A stretch of 64,000 nucleotides of DNA. It comes from an uncultured Winogradskyella sp. (GTDB lineage: Bacteria > Bacteroidota > Bacteroidia > Flavobacteriales > Flavobacteriaceae). Below, one piece after another: positions 43,229 through 52,556 of the stretch. Below the pieces are notes generated by a model. That model saw only the letters and a list, made by a program, of their open reading frames with translations. It ran no database searches and had not been told where the DNA came from. The position numbers and the translations under genes were made by a program. The number at the start of each line of letters is the position of its first letter. Position 1 is the first letter of the stretch. Location: positions 248,001 through 312,000 of the forward strand of contig NZ_CANMCZ010000002.1 in the NCBI RefSeq assembly GCF_947496485.1. Direction: 5' to 3'.

Positions 43229-43900
43229 CTAAACAATTTTACCGTCTATCATGGTCAGTTTACGATCTGCCATATTTGCCAATTCCTGGTTATGTGTTAC
43301 GATAACAAAGGTTTGTTTAAACTCGTCTCTTAGTTTGAAAAATAGGTTGTGAAGTTGTTCAGCAGACTCGCTATCTAAGTTACCAGAAGGCTCGTCAGCA
43401 AAGATGATGTTTGGTTGGTTTATTAGAGCTCTGGCTACAGCGACACGTTGTTGTTCTCCACCAGACATGCTGTTGGGTTTATGATCAATACGATCTTTTA
43501 AACCTAAATAATCCAATAATTCTTGAGCACGTTTTTCGGCTTCAGCTTTTGGAGTATTATTTATAAATGCAGGAATACAAACATTCTCTAATGCACTAAA
43601 TTCTGGTAGTAATTGGTGAAACTGAAATATAAAACCAATATTCATATTTCTAAATTTCGCTAAAGCTTTATCATTCAACGATTTTATAGATTGACCATTG
43701 ATAACCAATTCGGTAGCTTCTGTGTAATCTGGTTTATCTAAAGTTCCTAAGATTTGAAGTAGAGTAGTTTTGCCTGCGCCAGAAGCGCCAACAATAGAAA
43801 TGATTTCACTTTCTAAAATATTTAAATCTACACCTTTTAAGACCTGAAGGTCTTTGTAAGCCTTCTTAATTTGTTTTGCAGAAATAACAGTTTTACTCAT
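43229..43900 (-). CDS. lolD: ABC transporter ATP-binding protein, LolD type
   Basis: A 223-residue ATPase. Walker [10 protein letters not shown] (37-45), signature [15 protein letters not shown], Walker [13 protein letters not shown] and switch histidine in IVTHNQ are all present. The Q-loop region [19 protein letters not shown] is very close to LolD, the ATPase that drives lipoprotein release from the inner membrane with LolC/LolE. MacB and FtsE relatives are alternatives. The LolCE permease is not in the window. Confidence 0.87.
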   Translation of the reverse strand: MSKTVISAKQIKKAYKDLQVLKGVDLNILESEIISIVGASGAGKTTLLQILGTLDKPDYTEATELVINGQSIKSLNDKALAKFRNMNIGFIFQFHQLLPEFSALENVCIPAFINNTPKAEAEKRAQELLDYLGLKDRIDHKPNSMSGGEQQRVAVARALINQPNIIFADEPSGNLDSESAEQLHNLFFKLRDEFKQTFVIVTHNQELANMADRKLTMIDGKIV

Positions 43901-43939
43901 ACGGTGTGAAAGTAATACTTAATGAATTAATTCACAAAA

Positions 43940-46384
43940 CTAAGATGCAGATTTGTTTCCTTTAAACACCGATTTAATGCCATTAAAGTCTATAAAATAT
44001 TGAACGCGCAAAGAGAAGGTATTTTGCATCGGTTGGTCAAATAAGGTATTTAGACTTTCAGAATAACTGTCTTCAGACATGTCGTCGAAATTAAATAATT
44101 GATTTCTATACAAAGCCGTTAGGAAACTACCTGGTGCAAATTGCCAAGAGTAACTTAAGTCAATATTCCAAGTACTAAAGTTTATGTTTGGACTATCACC
44201 AATATTATTAACTGTATAGCCAGAATCAGTGGTTAAGCGACCGTTATCTAACAATGTAAATAATTCATCATCATAATTTACGGTATCCCAATAATGCCTG
44301 AACGTAAGTGCCAAAGTATTAAATGGATTAAAGGTGTAATTTGCAGATATACTATTAGTAAGTGTCTGTCTGTTTCGCTCTCCAAAAATTGGTTGATCAT
44401 CTACAAATGAGGCATAACCTCTTTGACCATTAGCCATTCTAAGCTGAATTTCATATATCATTAATAGCTTATCGTTAGCTCTAACTCTTGGTCTTATACT
44501 AAAGTTATAGCCAAAAAGATCTCTACCTTCCTCAAAAATTTTGAAAAAGTTGATATTGGTATCAAAAGCAAATTTCTTATTATAATTAGAAGAGTAGAAG
44601 CCACCTGTACTTACAATATTTTCGAAAATAAAAGGCCTTCCATCTCTAGATTCAAAATAATCATATTGCTTTCCTGGTTCAATAAACAATCTAAACCCAT
44701 AACCATTTAAATTCTTGGTCTGCGCATTGTAGCGAGCACCAAAATTAAAACCTGTAAATGTTCCTGGGTTAGCTAGATTTCGATAATTTACCCAAGCGTT
44801 GATGCGATAATTGTTAAGATTTCCCTTTGGTTCAAAAATTTGATAAGATACATCTGCACCAAAATTGTTGAAGTTATTCCTAAAATTAAGACCGAGATCA
44901 TTAATATCGAACTTGGTATCAGCATAGCTATGATCAGCGCTGTAACGCCAATTTCCATGTGTTTTTCCAACAAAAATATTGCTATTAAATCCGGTTTCAT
45001 TATCACCAAATTGAGGATTAATAGTACTCATTTTTGCTTCAGCGACTATTCTGTAGGTGTTGCGTTTATTCTGAAGGTCTGCAACTAGTGCTGTTGCATT
45101 GGCATCTCTAAACTCACCTTCTCGTATTACGTTTGTATTAATTAAACTCAAAGATGAGTTACCATTAAATTGTTGATCTACTACTAATATGTTATAATTA
45201 GTAAATGGTTCAACAACTTCATTACGTTTTTCACCAGTAACTGTATTTGTTACTGTAGCTTTTGTTTTCTCAGTAATAGCATTAAAAATACCAACTCCCA
45301 GTCCCTTTTTGGTTCTACCAGAAATTTTAATCGCATTTAAAACTTTAACCTCATTGGGTATATTCGCCTCCTCATCATCTGATAAGACCAATTCACCACT
45401 TGGTCCATTACCAACACGTCTTGAAAAGAATAAATCCCCCTTAGAAAACAAATCAACTCCTTCTGTAAAAAATTGACGTTGTTCAGAGAAGGTTTGTTCA
45501 AAAGGACCAAGGTTTAAAACCACATTGTCAAAACCGGCTTGACTAAAATCTGGAACTAAGGTAGCATCTAATGTAAAATTATCTGTAAGCCCATATTTAA
45601 CGTCCATTCCAAAGGTTAAATCGGTTTCTGTATCACCATCGAAGCTGTTTATAATTCCAGTAGAAAAAGGATAGAGATTAAGTCTTACTGGTGGTTTTAT
45701 ATTTTTTAAACCTACTAATTGTCCATGATATAATCCAATATTACCGATAGTTGGGTCGAATTTATTCCAAGTAAACTGAGATCGTGTACGTCTGAACTGT
45801 CTATGAAATTGTAAACCCCAAGTTGGTTCTTCTTGGTCTGCAAATCGGAGCGTTCTGTATGGAATCTTCATTTCTACAATCCATCCATCATCCACTATTT
45901 TTACTGCACTTTTCCAAACGGCATTCCAGCTAAAATCCTCACCAATGCTTGGATTTGCAATGGCATCCGCTTGTTGACCAGAACTAAATACAAAGAATTG
46001 AGTATCATTTTGCGCATCATTATTTGGATTTAAAACCAAAGCAAAAAAATCATTTTGTCCAAAATTATCACGGCTGGTTAATTGCTTCATTATTTTAGAA
46101 GGGTCATCATAAAGATATGCTGCGACATATATGGCCTCATCATCATAGGCCATTTTAACTTCTGTGCGTTCTTCTGGAGGAGGTGTGTTCCCTATTTCTG
46201 GTCTAAACTGAATAAAACCTGTAGCTATATCAGCATTTTCCCAAACGGCATCATTAAGCACACCATCAATTTTTGGAGGTGTTTCTGTTCGTTCAATTTT
46301 TAAGGTTTTTTTATCTTCTTGAGATAGTACTATGTTATAAAAACATAAAAAGGAAAAGCATAAGCAAAGAAAACGAAAGCGCAT
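43940..46384 (-). CDS. DUF5916-family outer-membrane protein with CBM9-like N-terminus
   Basis: An 814-residue exported protein with a signal peptide (about 1-21, LSQ). An N-terminal carbohydrate-binding module of family 9 type (about 30-220, PKIDGVLNDAVWENAD to the MKIPYRTLRFA stretch) is followed by a DUF5916 region that reads as an outer-membrane beta-barrel with many alternating strands. The last residues lack a classic terminal Phe but the strand pattern (NTFSLRVQYFIDF) is close to it. Proteins of this type are widespread in Flavobacteriaceae; the substrate is unknown. A -7 box TAGATTTG lies upstream on the minus strand (46457-46464). Confidence 0.87.
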   Translation of the reverse strand: MRFRFLCLCFSFLCFYNIVLSQEDKKTLKIERTETPPKIDGVLNDAVWENADIATGFIQFRPEIGNTPPPEERTEVKMAYDDEAIYVAAYLYDDPSKIMKQLTSRDNFGQNDFFALVLNPNNDAQNDTQFFVFSSGQQADAIANPSIGEDFSWNAVWKSAVKIVDDGWIVEMKIPYRTLRFADQEEPTWGLQFHRQFRRTRSQFTWNKFDPTIGNIGLYHGQLVGLKNIKPPVRLNLYPFSTGIINSFDGDTETDLTFGMDVKYGLTDNFTLDATLVPDFSQAGFDNVVLNLGPFEQTFSEQRQFFTEGVDLFSKGDLFFSRRVGNGPSGELVLSDDEEANIPNEVKVLNAIKISGRTKKGLGVGIFNAITEKTKATVTNTVTGEKRNEVVEPFTNYNILVVDQQFNGNSSLSLINTNVIREGEFRDANATALVADLQNKRNTYRIVAEAKMSTINPQFGDNETGFNSNIFVGKTHGNWRYSADHSYADTKFDINDLGLNFRNNFNNFGADVSYQIFEPKGNLNNYRINAWVNYRNLANPGTFTGFNFGARYNAQTKNLNGYGFRLFIEPGKQYDYFESRDGRPFIFENIVSTGGFYSSNYNKKFAFDTNINFFKIFEEGRDLFGYNFSIRPRVRANDKLLMIYEIQLRMANGQRGYASFVDDQPIFGERNRQTLTNSISANYTFNPFNTLALTFRHYWDTVNYDDELFTLLDNGRLTTDSGYTVNNIGDSPNINFSTWNIDLSYSWQFAPGSFLTALYRNQLFNFDDMSEDSYSESLNTLFDQPMQNTFSLRVQYFIDFNGIKSVFKGNKSAS

Positions 46385-46424
46385 AATTGATTGACTGATG
46401 ATGGTTTTATAAAATTAAAGATGT

Positions 46425-46464
46425 AATCACCATGTGATTGTTACATTTTAATATTGCAAATCTA
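46425..46464 (-). promoter_or_regulatory. Promoter of the DUF5916 gene with a downstream inverted repeat
   Basis: On the minus strand TAGATTTG (46457-46464) is a good -7 box. Downstream, AATCAC-CAT-GTGATT (46425-46439) is a 6-base inverted repeat in the expected leader, either an operator or an RNA hairpin. Confidence 0.5.
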
Positions 46465-46593
46465 CATTCTCATACTATGAAACGCTCTTAATTAAACGTT
46501 AAAAAACCTACGTTTAAAGCCATGTAAACTGATAGTATTCGTTTTTGGAATACTTCTTGCTTTCTATGAGTAGATTAGTAATTAAAAATATAA

Positions 46594-46866
46594 ATGAAAA
46601 AATATCAAATACTTTTATTAGGTCTATTATTTGATGCTTTAGGATTCGTCTCTTTTATTATTCCTGGAATAGGGGAGTTCTCGGATATTATCTGGGCACC
46701 AGTTTCCGCTTGGTTAATGACAAAATTGTATAAGGGAAGAGAAGGCAAGATAGCTGGAGTAATAACCTTTGTTGAGGAGGCATTGCCTGGCTTTGATGTT
46801 ATACCAACGTTTACACTAATGTGGTTATATACATATGTCTTTAAATCTAAATCTAAGAATAATTAA
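46594..46866 (+). CDS. Small two-helix membrane protein
   Basis: Ninety residues with hydrophobic segments at about 5-25, 35-48 and 62-82 and a Lys-rich C-terminus. The repeated-looking IPGIGEFSD and LPGFDVIPT segments suggest an internal duplication of a re-entrant or hairpin unit. No family is recognised. It ends 7 bases from the convergent phosphatidyltransferase gene. Confidence 0.7.
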   Translation: MKKYQILLLGLLFDALGFVSFIIPGIGEFSDIIWAPVSAWLMTKLYKGREGKIAGVITFVEEALPGFDVIPTFTLMWLYTYVFKSKSKNN

Positions 46867-46872
46867 ATTCTT

Positions 46873-47634
46873 TTAAAGTAGTTTTCTGATCGTAATGAAA
46901 ACAATGATCATTAATGAATAGCCTATAAAAAAAGGAATAATAAATTCTTTTAAACCTGTTACCAGCATAATAGCAATGATTAAGAGTTGAAAGCCTAAAC
47001 CAAAAGTTGAGATGGAAGTCATTAACCATTTAGGTAGTACCTTGCCTTTAGGTGCATTTTTATCGAGGGCGTAAATGATCTTATCAAATAGACCGTATAA
47101 TAGTTTATAGAGACCAAATAAAATGTTGACATTTTTTTGCTTTTCTCCTGCTAGTGCAGTGGGTGTGGTGTCTTCGAATATTCGACTTGTGGTATCGCCA
47201 TTAAATTGATTTCTCAATATCACGTAATAGTAATTGTATAACGTACCTTGTAATTGGATTCCTAGAAATGCTAAAATTGTATGATAGATATTGGTATCTG
47301 TTATGTGCCATAAGGCTAATAAAATTATGGCATTTAGAATAATATCCGCTACTGAATCGAGATAGCGACCAGTATAGGAAGGGGTTTTCTTTATCCTTGC
47401 TAATTCGCCATCAGCAGCGTCTAAAATAGATTTAAAAATAAGAAAGAAAGCAGCATACCAATAGTATCCATAAATAATACAGAATACTGCAAATAGTCCG
47501 GATACAATAAATCCTATAGTAACATGTATAGGTGTGAATTTTGTGTCTTTTAATGCTAAAGAAATAACTCTTGCTGCTGGTCTTCCATAATCAGAAAGAT
47601 CAACGAATTTGTGTGCTTTTGGTAATTTTGACAT
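46873..47634 (-). CDS. CDP-alcohol phosphatidyltransferase family protein
   Basis: A 253-residue integral membrane enzyme with about six helices. The catalytic motif D-x2-DG-x2-AR-x8-G-x3-D-x3-D is present in full as DAADGELAR ... GRYLDSVAD (about 92-117). It transfers a phosphatidyl group from a CDP-lipid to an alcohol; the alcohol (glycerol phosphate, inositol, serine or other) cannot be told. Relative to PgsA it has an extra loop of about 40 residues in the second half. Confidence 0.9.
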   Translation of the reverse strand: MSKLPKAHKFVDLSDYGRPAARVISLALKDTKFTPIHVTIGFIVSGLFAVFCIIYGYYWYAAFFLIFKSILDAADGELARIKKTPSYTGRYLDSVADIILNAIILLALWHITDTNIYHTILAFLGIQLQGTLYNYYYVILRNQFNGDTTSRIFEDTTPTALAGEKQKNVNILFGLYKLLYGLFDKIIYALDKNAPKGKVLPKWLMTSISTFGLGFQLLIIAIMLVTGLKEFIIPFFIGYSLMIIVFITIRKLL

Positions 47635-47685
47635 TTAACTTTGTCATTGTAATAGGTCTTGAGGAATATACCTTAATATTCAAAA

Positions 47686-47859
47686 TCAGTGTTGTTTAAT
47701 TTCACTTTCAAAAATATCTATAAACACAAATGTTTTTTCTGATTCAGATAAATTTTCAAAAGATTTAAATTCATTTGCCTTATTCCAAACAACCGTACCA
47801 ACAAGTTCTATAATGTCAGTTACATCGTTTTGATTTAATGCAAAATCAATTTCAGTCAT
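47686..47859 (-). CDS. Small acidic protein, 57 residues
   Basis: On the minus strand an ATG at 47859 opens 57 codons to a TGA at 47686. The product is soluble and acidic: MTEIDFALNQNDVTDIIELV, then a helical segment and an FVFIDIFESEIKQH end. Support for a real gene comes from a TATCTTTG -7 box (47886-47893) 26 bases upstream and a terminator bounding the unit above. No function is recognised. Confidence 0.55.
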   Translation of the reverse strand: MTEIDFALNQNDVTDIIELVGTVVWNKANEFKSFENLSESEKTFVFIDIFESEIKQH

Positions 47860-47885
47860 TAAATATTATACTCATTTTGAAGTTG

Positions 47886-47908
47886 CAAAGATACACTAAT
47901 ATTTAGTG
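47886..47908 (-). promoter_or_regulatory. Promoter with inverted repeat in the spacer
   Basis: TATCTTTG (minus strand, 47886-47893) is directly preceded by the perfect inverted repeat CACTAA-TAT-TTAGTG (47894-47908), which fills the spacer between the -7 and -33 boxes. This is a typical repressor position. Confidence 0.6.
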
Positions 47909-47941
47909 ACTTTATTTTCTATAAAGCAGAAAATAGTTCAT

Positions 47942-47971
47942 AAAAAAAGCACTCTTTTGAGTGCTTTTTTT
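47942..47971. terminator. Bidirectional terminator after the metal-related TonB operon
   Basis: A 13-bp perfect stem, 4-base loop and flanking A/T runs (47942-47954 with 47959-47971) lie just after the lipoprotein gene at 47988. Confidence 0.92.
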
Positions 47972-47987
47972 GAACTATTCTGAAATT

Positions 47988-48557
47988 CTAGTTTACATCA
48001 TAAGTAAATGTAGCCTCAACATCAGTTTCTCCGCCAGCGTTAGTAATATCTCCATCACTTACACCAGAAGCATCTTTAGTAGGCTCGTGTCTTAATGTTA
48101 TTGTTACTGTATTACCAGTTGCGGCTGTACCAGAATTAAAATTAATACTTAGGCCTATTGGGTTACCGTCTTCATCAGCATCTGAGTAGCCTACTGAGCT
48201 ATTAGAATTTCCGCTAAAGCTATAAAACACTTGGTGCTCGTCTGCTTCATCAGCAACTTCTTCTGTAATATCTTCTGCAGGATCTTCTAACTCATTTAAG
48301 AACTTAACAGTTCCGATATAATCACTCGATGCATTTATACTGCCCATTGTTGTAATTACTGGCGCATTTGGTCCATCTGCATCTAAATCTTTGCTTTCAA
48401 AAATAACAGTGTCCCCAGACCCTACAGGAATTAAAGTTAGCTGCACTGTTGTTATGACTTCTTCTTCATTTACGAGTACTGGTGTATCATCATCTGAACA
48501 TGCCATAAAAAATGTTGAACTTAAAATGGCGATAAATAAATATTTAATAGTTTTCAT
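47988..48557 (-). CDS. Lipoprotein associated with the TonB receptor
   Basis: A 189-residue protein with a lipoprotein signal (FFMACSDDD, Cys 20) and an acidic, Thr/Ser-rich beta domain. Proteins of this size and style that follow TonB receptors in Flavobacteriaceae are often called type 1 periplasmic binding fold proteins; that label is from memory and the fold is not evident here. It starts 28 bases after the receptor gene stop, so the two form one operon and it may sit next to the receptor on the outer membrane. Confidence 0.75.
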   Translation of the reverse strand: MKTIKYLFIAILSSTFFMACSDDDTPVLVNEEEVITTVQLTLIPVGSGDTVIFESKDLDADGPNAPVITTMGSINASSDYIGTVKFLNELEDPAEDITEEVADEADEHQVFYSFSGNSNSSVGYSDADEDGNPIGLSINFNSGTAATGNTVTITLRHEPTKDASGVSDGDITNAGGETDVEATFTYDVN

Positions 48558-48585
48558 GTTAATGTGTTTAAAATGTTTTTTCTTT

Positions 48586-50988
48586 TTAAAAATTAAATTG
48601 TAATTGTAACATAATATTTCTTCCTAGGTCATCAGCAAAATAACGAAGGCGATTTAGATAAGCTCTATAATTAGTGTCTAATAAATTGTTAACACTTAGA
48701 GCAAGGTTTAAATTTGTAAATTTTGATGTCTTAAAAGTTACTTCAGAATAAAAATGTAATAAATGAAATGCATTGGGTGGAGTACTAATGTCTACCAACA
48801 CATTTTCATTTGTTTCTGCAATAAAGGTTTCAAAATTATTATCTGGAAACTGAGTTTGCTCAAATGTCCACTCACTTGTCAATGAAGCAGAAAAATTATT
48901 CCAACTATCATTTGTATAACTCAAGCTATTTCTTGTGTTAAAAGCAGGAATATTTATTAAAGGTCTATTATTTTCTAGATCATTTCCAACAGTGTAAGAC
49001 GATTTATTTAAAATATTGATTGTTTCAGTGATATCATAGCTTGCACTAAGATCAATACCATAGAATTCAGCATCTGATTGTAAATAGTTCCATACAGGGA
49101 AAGCACCTCTAATTGTTTGTTCTATTCCGAAAGGTTCTAAGTATATAAAGTCATTTATCCGATTGTAAAACCCTTCAATAGTTATATTTAAGTCCTTGTT
49201 ACTGTAATTATAACTCGCAGATATTCTATTGGAAATTTCTTGATTTAATCTTAAATCTCCAAGCTCAATACGAGCAGCAGAGTGGTGTAGACCGTCACTA
49301 AATAATTCTGAAGGATTAGGTGGTCTGCTAGATAAACTGTAATTACCAATTAGATAACTATAATCATTTAGAAGGTATTTAATACCAGCTGAGGCTGAAA
49401 AATTATGATAATCAAAAACAGGATTTACCAATAATTGTGTTCCTAAATCTTGGATGACTATATCTGCGAAATCCACATCATATCCTCGTTCTTCCCAACG
49501 GCTTGTACGATAAAACTTTTGAGCATCAATGCGATTAAAATCATATCTAAGTCCAAAATCTAAAGTTATTAATGTATTTACAGCATATTCTGCTGTTGTA
49601 TAAACTCCGAAGTCGTACTTATCATAATCAGGAATTAAACGTCTTACACCAGTATCTGGATTTGCGAAATTATTTTGATATCTACCCATCAGTCCAAAAT
49701 TCAATTTGTAATCAGAGTTTGAATCTAAAATGACATCAGTAGACAAGGTGTGAGTTTCTAAATTGAGGTCTAAAGCTGGTTTATCTTTATCATCACCTAC
49801 ACGAACATCAAACTCAAAACGCTGATTATTTTGATAATCATATTGTAAATTAACTTTTCCAAAATTTTTGAATCGCTTATAATACATCGCTTTAACTAAG
49901 TGGTGTGTTACGTCTTGCTTAGGAAAACCAATATCATAAGTAAAATCTTCAATAATCAGTGGTTCTTGTCTATTAATAGCATTGACCAAATCAAGTATAT
50001 TGCCTATATGAGATGCTCTAAGAATACCAATTTCATTATTTAAATAACTGTAAAATATCTCGAAACCAGACTCAAAAGTTTTCTTGCCAGATCTTACAGA
50101 GAAGCCTTTAGAATTGGCCCCTGTATTGCTCAGTACATAGTCTGGCGCTTCAAAATCGCCATTCTTTCTCAAAGAGCCTTGTGCATTTATAAACCAACCA
50201 TTAGCGTAATTTTTATTTAAAGAAGAACTTATACTAATTCCTCTGCCATTGGTCTGACCTCCCAAAGTTGTTTTGCCAAAAAGTGTGTCTCTTAAAATAA
50301 TTCTGCTAGGATTAACAACAATAACTCCACCAATAGCATCTCCACCATAAGCTAAAGCGCCAGAGCCTTTAATAACTGAAATCTGTGCTGCTGAATTAAT
50401 GTCTATGTTTGGTGCATGCTCAATTCCCCATTCTTGATCTTGTAGTCTTACATTATTATTCAAAATAAGTAATCTGCTACTATGCATTCCATTAATCATA
50501 GGTTTTACAATTGAGTTACCTGTATTAATGGAAGATACACCAGCAACTTCTTTTAAAGCATCACCAATATTTAAAGCGCTATACTTTTTGAGTACACTAG
50601 CTTTAAGTACTGTTTCTTGAGCCGTCTTAGTTTCTTTTTTACTCGTATTACCCGAAACAGATATTTCATTAAGCTCTTCAATATGATGTTCTAGTTGAAT
50701 AGTTTTATAAGTGTCTCCTTCTATAATAAAACTTACTGTTTTTGTTTCACATCCAATATGTGATATTTTTAGAGTTAGTGTGCCACTGCATAAATCTTCA
50801 ATTTTGAATTTACCATCAATATCAGACACAATGTATTTATCGAGCTCTTTAATAAAAATAGTAGCCGATGCTATTGGTGTACCATCATGAAAATCTGAAA
50901 GTTCTCCTAAAAAAGTATATGTACAATCTTGGCTGTAGCCAAAGCATGATAGTGCTATAGCTATACCAACAATGATTTGTTTCATCAC
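48586..50988 (-). CDS. TonB-dependent outer-membrane receptor
   Basis: An 800-residue receptor: signal peptide (about 1-19), carboxypeptidase-regulatory-like domain (about 22-110), plug domain (about 125-230; SALNIGDALKEVAGVSS and GSGALAYGGDAIGGVIVV) and a 22-strand barrel ending in LQLQFNF with terminal Phe. The plug segment GMHSSRLLILNNNVRLQDQEWGIEHAP recalls ZnuD-type zinc receptors. With the His/Cys-rich gene upstream this suggests transport of a metal or metal complex; this is inference. Confidence 0.88.
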   Translation of the reverse strand: MMKQIIVGIAIALSCFGYSQDCTYTFLGELSDFHDGTPIASATIFIKELDKYIVSDIDGKFKIEDLCSGTLTLKISHIGCETKTVSFIIEGDTYKTIQLEHHIEELNEISVSGNTSKKETKTAQETVLKASVLKKYSALNIGDALKEVAGVSSINTGNSIVKPMINGMHSSRLLILNNNVRLQDQEWGIEHAPNIDINSAAQISVIKGSGALAYGGDAIGGVIVVNPSRIILRDTLFGKTTLGGQTNGRGISISSSLNKNYANGWFINAQGSLRKNGDFEAPDYVLSNTGANSKGFSVRSGKKTFESGFEIFYSYLNNEIGILRASHIGNILDLVNAINRQEPLIIEDFTYDIGFPKQDVTHHLVKAMYYKRFKNFGKVNLQYDYQNNQRFEFDVRVGDDKDKPALDLNLETHTLSTDVILDSNSDYKLNFGLMGRYQNNFANPDTGVRRLIPDYDKYDFGVYTTAEYAVNTLITLDFGLRYDFNRIDAQKFYRTSRWEERGYDVDFADIVIQDLGTQLLVNPVFDYHNFSASAGIKYLLNDYSYLIGNYSLSSRPPNPSELFSDGLHHSAARIELGDLRLNQEISNRISASYNYSNKDLNITIEGFYNRINDFIYLEPFGIEQTIRGAFPVWNYLQSDAEFYGIDLSASYDITETINILNKSSYTVGNDLENNRPLINIPAFNTRNSLSYTNDSWNNFSASLTSEWTFEQTQFPDNNFETFIAETNENVLVDISTPPNAFHLLHFYSEVTFKTSKFTNLNLALSVNNLLDTNYRAYLNRLRYFADDLGRNIMLQLQFNF

Positions 50989-51022
50989 ATGTTTTTGTTA
51001 GTGTAAATAATTTGAAAAAATA

Positions 51023-51364
51023 CTACACTAACTGAGGTGGACCTCTAAGAAACCTTGATAATTGCTGATAATTATTAAAAGAAATATAATAGTTTGTCGT
51101 TTCATTAAAAAACGGAAACTCTACTTTAATTTCATATTTTGATAATACGAAAAATTGATTTTCACTGAGTTTGAATTTATAAAAATCACAATCTAAGTCA
51201 GACTCATGAAAATGGGTTTTTGATTCGTTATCTGATTCACAGACTTCATGCGTATGATGATTAAAGGCATGCTCTAGTTTTAAAGCAGAAGGTAATAATA
51301 CAGCCAGTACTAGCACAATTGCTAAGACTCTAAATACTGATGATATTACTGTTTTAAAATTCAA
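51023..51364 (-). CDS. Small His/Cys-rich membrane-anchored protein
   Basis: A 113-residue protein with an N-terminal transmembrane or signal segment (about 8-27). A His/Cys/Asp-rich stretch follows (EHAFNHHTHEVCESDNES, then THFHESDLDCDF; about 31-61), then a beta-rich end that finishes RGPPQLV, an ending that recurs in small proteins upstream of TonB receptors in this family of bacteria. The metal-ligand richness suggests binding of zinc or copper in the periplasm. It overlaps the upstream gene by 4 bases and precedes the receptor by 34. Confidence 0.75.
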   Translation of the reverse strand: MNFKTVISSVFRVLAIVLVLAVLLPSALKLEHAFNHHTHEVCESDNESKTHFHESDLDCDFYKFKLSENQFFVLSKYEIKVEFPFFNETTNYYISFNNYQQLSRFLRGPPQLV

Positions 51365-51855
51365 TCTAAAAAACGTTTAAATCCAAATCGTTTGAGCATT
51401 TTCTTTTCAAACTCCCAGAAAAATTTGAACTGCCCAAAAAGCCATCCAAAAGTAACTAAAAGAATCTGATAAAAGACAAGACCAATGATAATAAATAAAA
51501 CCCAATAGAGTAGTGGATTTAAGTTTTCTTTAGTAATTCCAATTAACTCTATTATTGGTCGACCAATATATAATGAAGAAGAGCCAGTAATGGCAAATAC
51601 TATAAATACACGAATCATTTCCCACTTGTAATCGAGAATCCACTTTTTTTCTAATTTCTTAAAAATAAATAACGTTAATTTTAGTAATAAGAAAAAAAGA
51701 ACAACTGAAGCTATTATGGTCAATATCAGTCCGTAAGGTTTTAAAAAGGCATTTGAAATTTTAAAAGCTGAATAACCTAAAGCTAAAACACCAAAAAAGG
51801 GAAATAACAACTGCCAATTATGTTGAATTTCCCAATGTTTTTTAAATTTTTCCAT
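51361..51855 (-). CDS. Membrane protein of unknown function
   Basis: A 164-residue protein with about four hydrophobic helices (about 14-32, 38-58, 82-103, 115-143). A highly basic stretch lies between helices 2 and 3 (FKKLEKKWILDYKWE) and the C-terminus ends in a basic, aromatic tail. Its stop overlaps the start of the His/Cys-rich gene (ATGA), so it is the first visible gene of the receptor operon. The family was not recognised. Confidence 0.75.
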   Translation of the reverse strand: MEKFKKHWEIQHNWQLLFPFFGVLALGYSAFKISNAFLKPYGLILTIIASVVLFFLLLKLTLFIFKKLEKKWILDYKWEMIRVFIVFAITGSSSLYIGRPIIELIGITKENLNPLLYWVLFIIIGLVFYQILLVTFGWLFGQFKFFWEFEKKMLKRFGFKRFLD

Positions 51856-51906
51856 AGCACTTTAAAAGTGCTGCAAATTTAGTGAATTTTATGTATTTTT
51901 CACAGG

Positions 51907-52344
51907 TTATATCCTGGGAACAAAAGGCGATAATCTCTGATTGTATTTTAATTGAAAATATAGAAAATAGTTATATAGTTTATAATTAATATCATAACCA
52001 TAATCTGTATATGTATCATAGTCTATGCGAAGTTCATAAAGACTTGGATCAAAAGTCATAGGTTGAAGGTTTCTCTGGTTCCAAGTTTGTACCATAAGCG
52101 CATTTCTGGATTCTAACCATTGCTGTGAGTGAAAGCCTCTAGGGCGAGCAGTAGATACTAACCATGCATTAAATCCTGGTTCAATAATAATAATTTCATA
52201 GTCGCTATCTTCGCTACTTATAGATACAGTGTCATTTTCTACTAGACCACTATCGTTACCATTATCAATGGTTTGATTGTTGTTATACGATTTACAGCTG
52301 GCGATAAGCGCTATAATGATGATAAAAGGAATAATCTTGTTCAT
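51907..52344 (-). CDS. Lipoprotein, DUF6146-like
   Basis: A 145-residue lipoprotein (signal IIALIASC, Cys 17), followed by an acidic linker and a compact domain with EPGFNAWLVSTARPRGFHSQ and WNQRNLQP. Its C-terminus has many tyrosines (YGYDINYKLYNYFLYFQLKY). I believe this is the DUF6146 family of Flavobacteriia, from memory. The function is unknown. Confidence 0.75.
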   Translation of the reverse strand: MNKIIPFIIIIALIASCKSYNNNQTIDNGNDSGLVENDTVSISSEDSDYEIIIIEPGFNAWLVSTARPRGFHSQQWLESRNALMVQTWNQRNLQPMTFDPSLYELRIDYDTYTDYGYDINYKLYNYFLYFQLKYNQRLSPFVPRI

Positions 52345-52510
52345 AGTATATTAAAGATATTAAAAATTTATTAGTGTTTTAAGTTTTTTACTTTGATTTA
52401 ACACTACAAACTAACATCAATATTTATGATTATAAAATCGTAATTGCGTTATCCTCTCATTTGAATGAGTAAAGCTGTATGTTTTATAAGTTTTCAGATT
52501 TTTAAATAAA

Positions 52511-52536
52511 AAAAGCAGTTCTATTGAACCGCTTTT
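52511..52536 (-). terminator. Terminator of the DUF937 gene
   Basis: An 11-bp stem with one mismatch (52511-52521 with 52526-52536), 4-base loop, and in the minus direction a U run from the A tract before it. Confidence 0.8.
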
Positions 52537-52556
52537 ATATAATAGAATAATGGATC

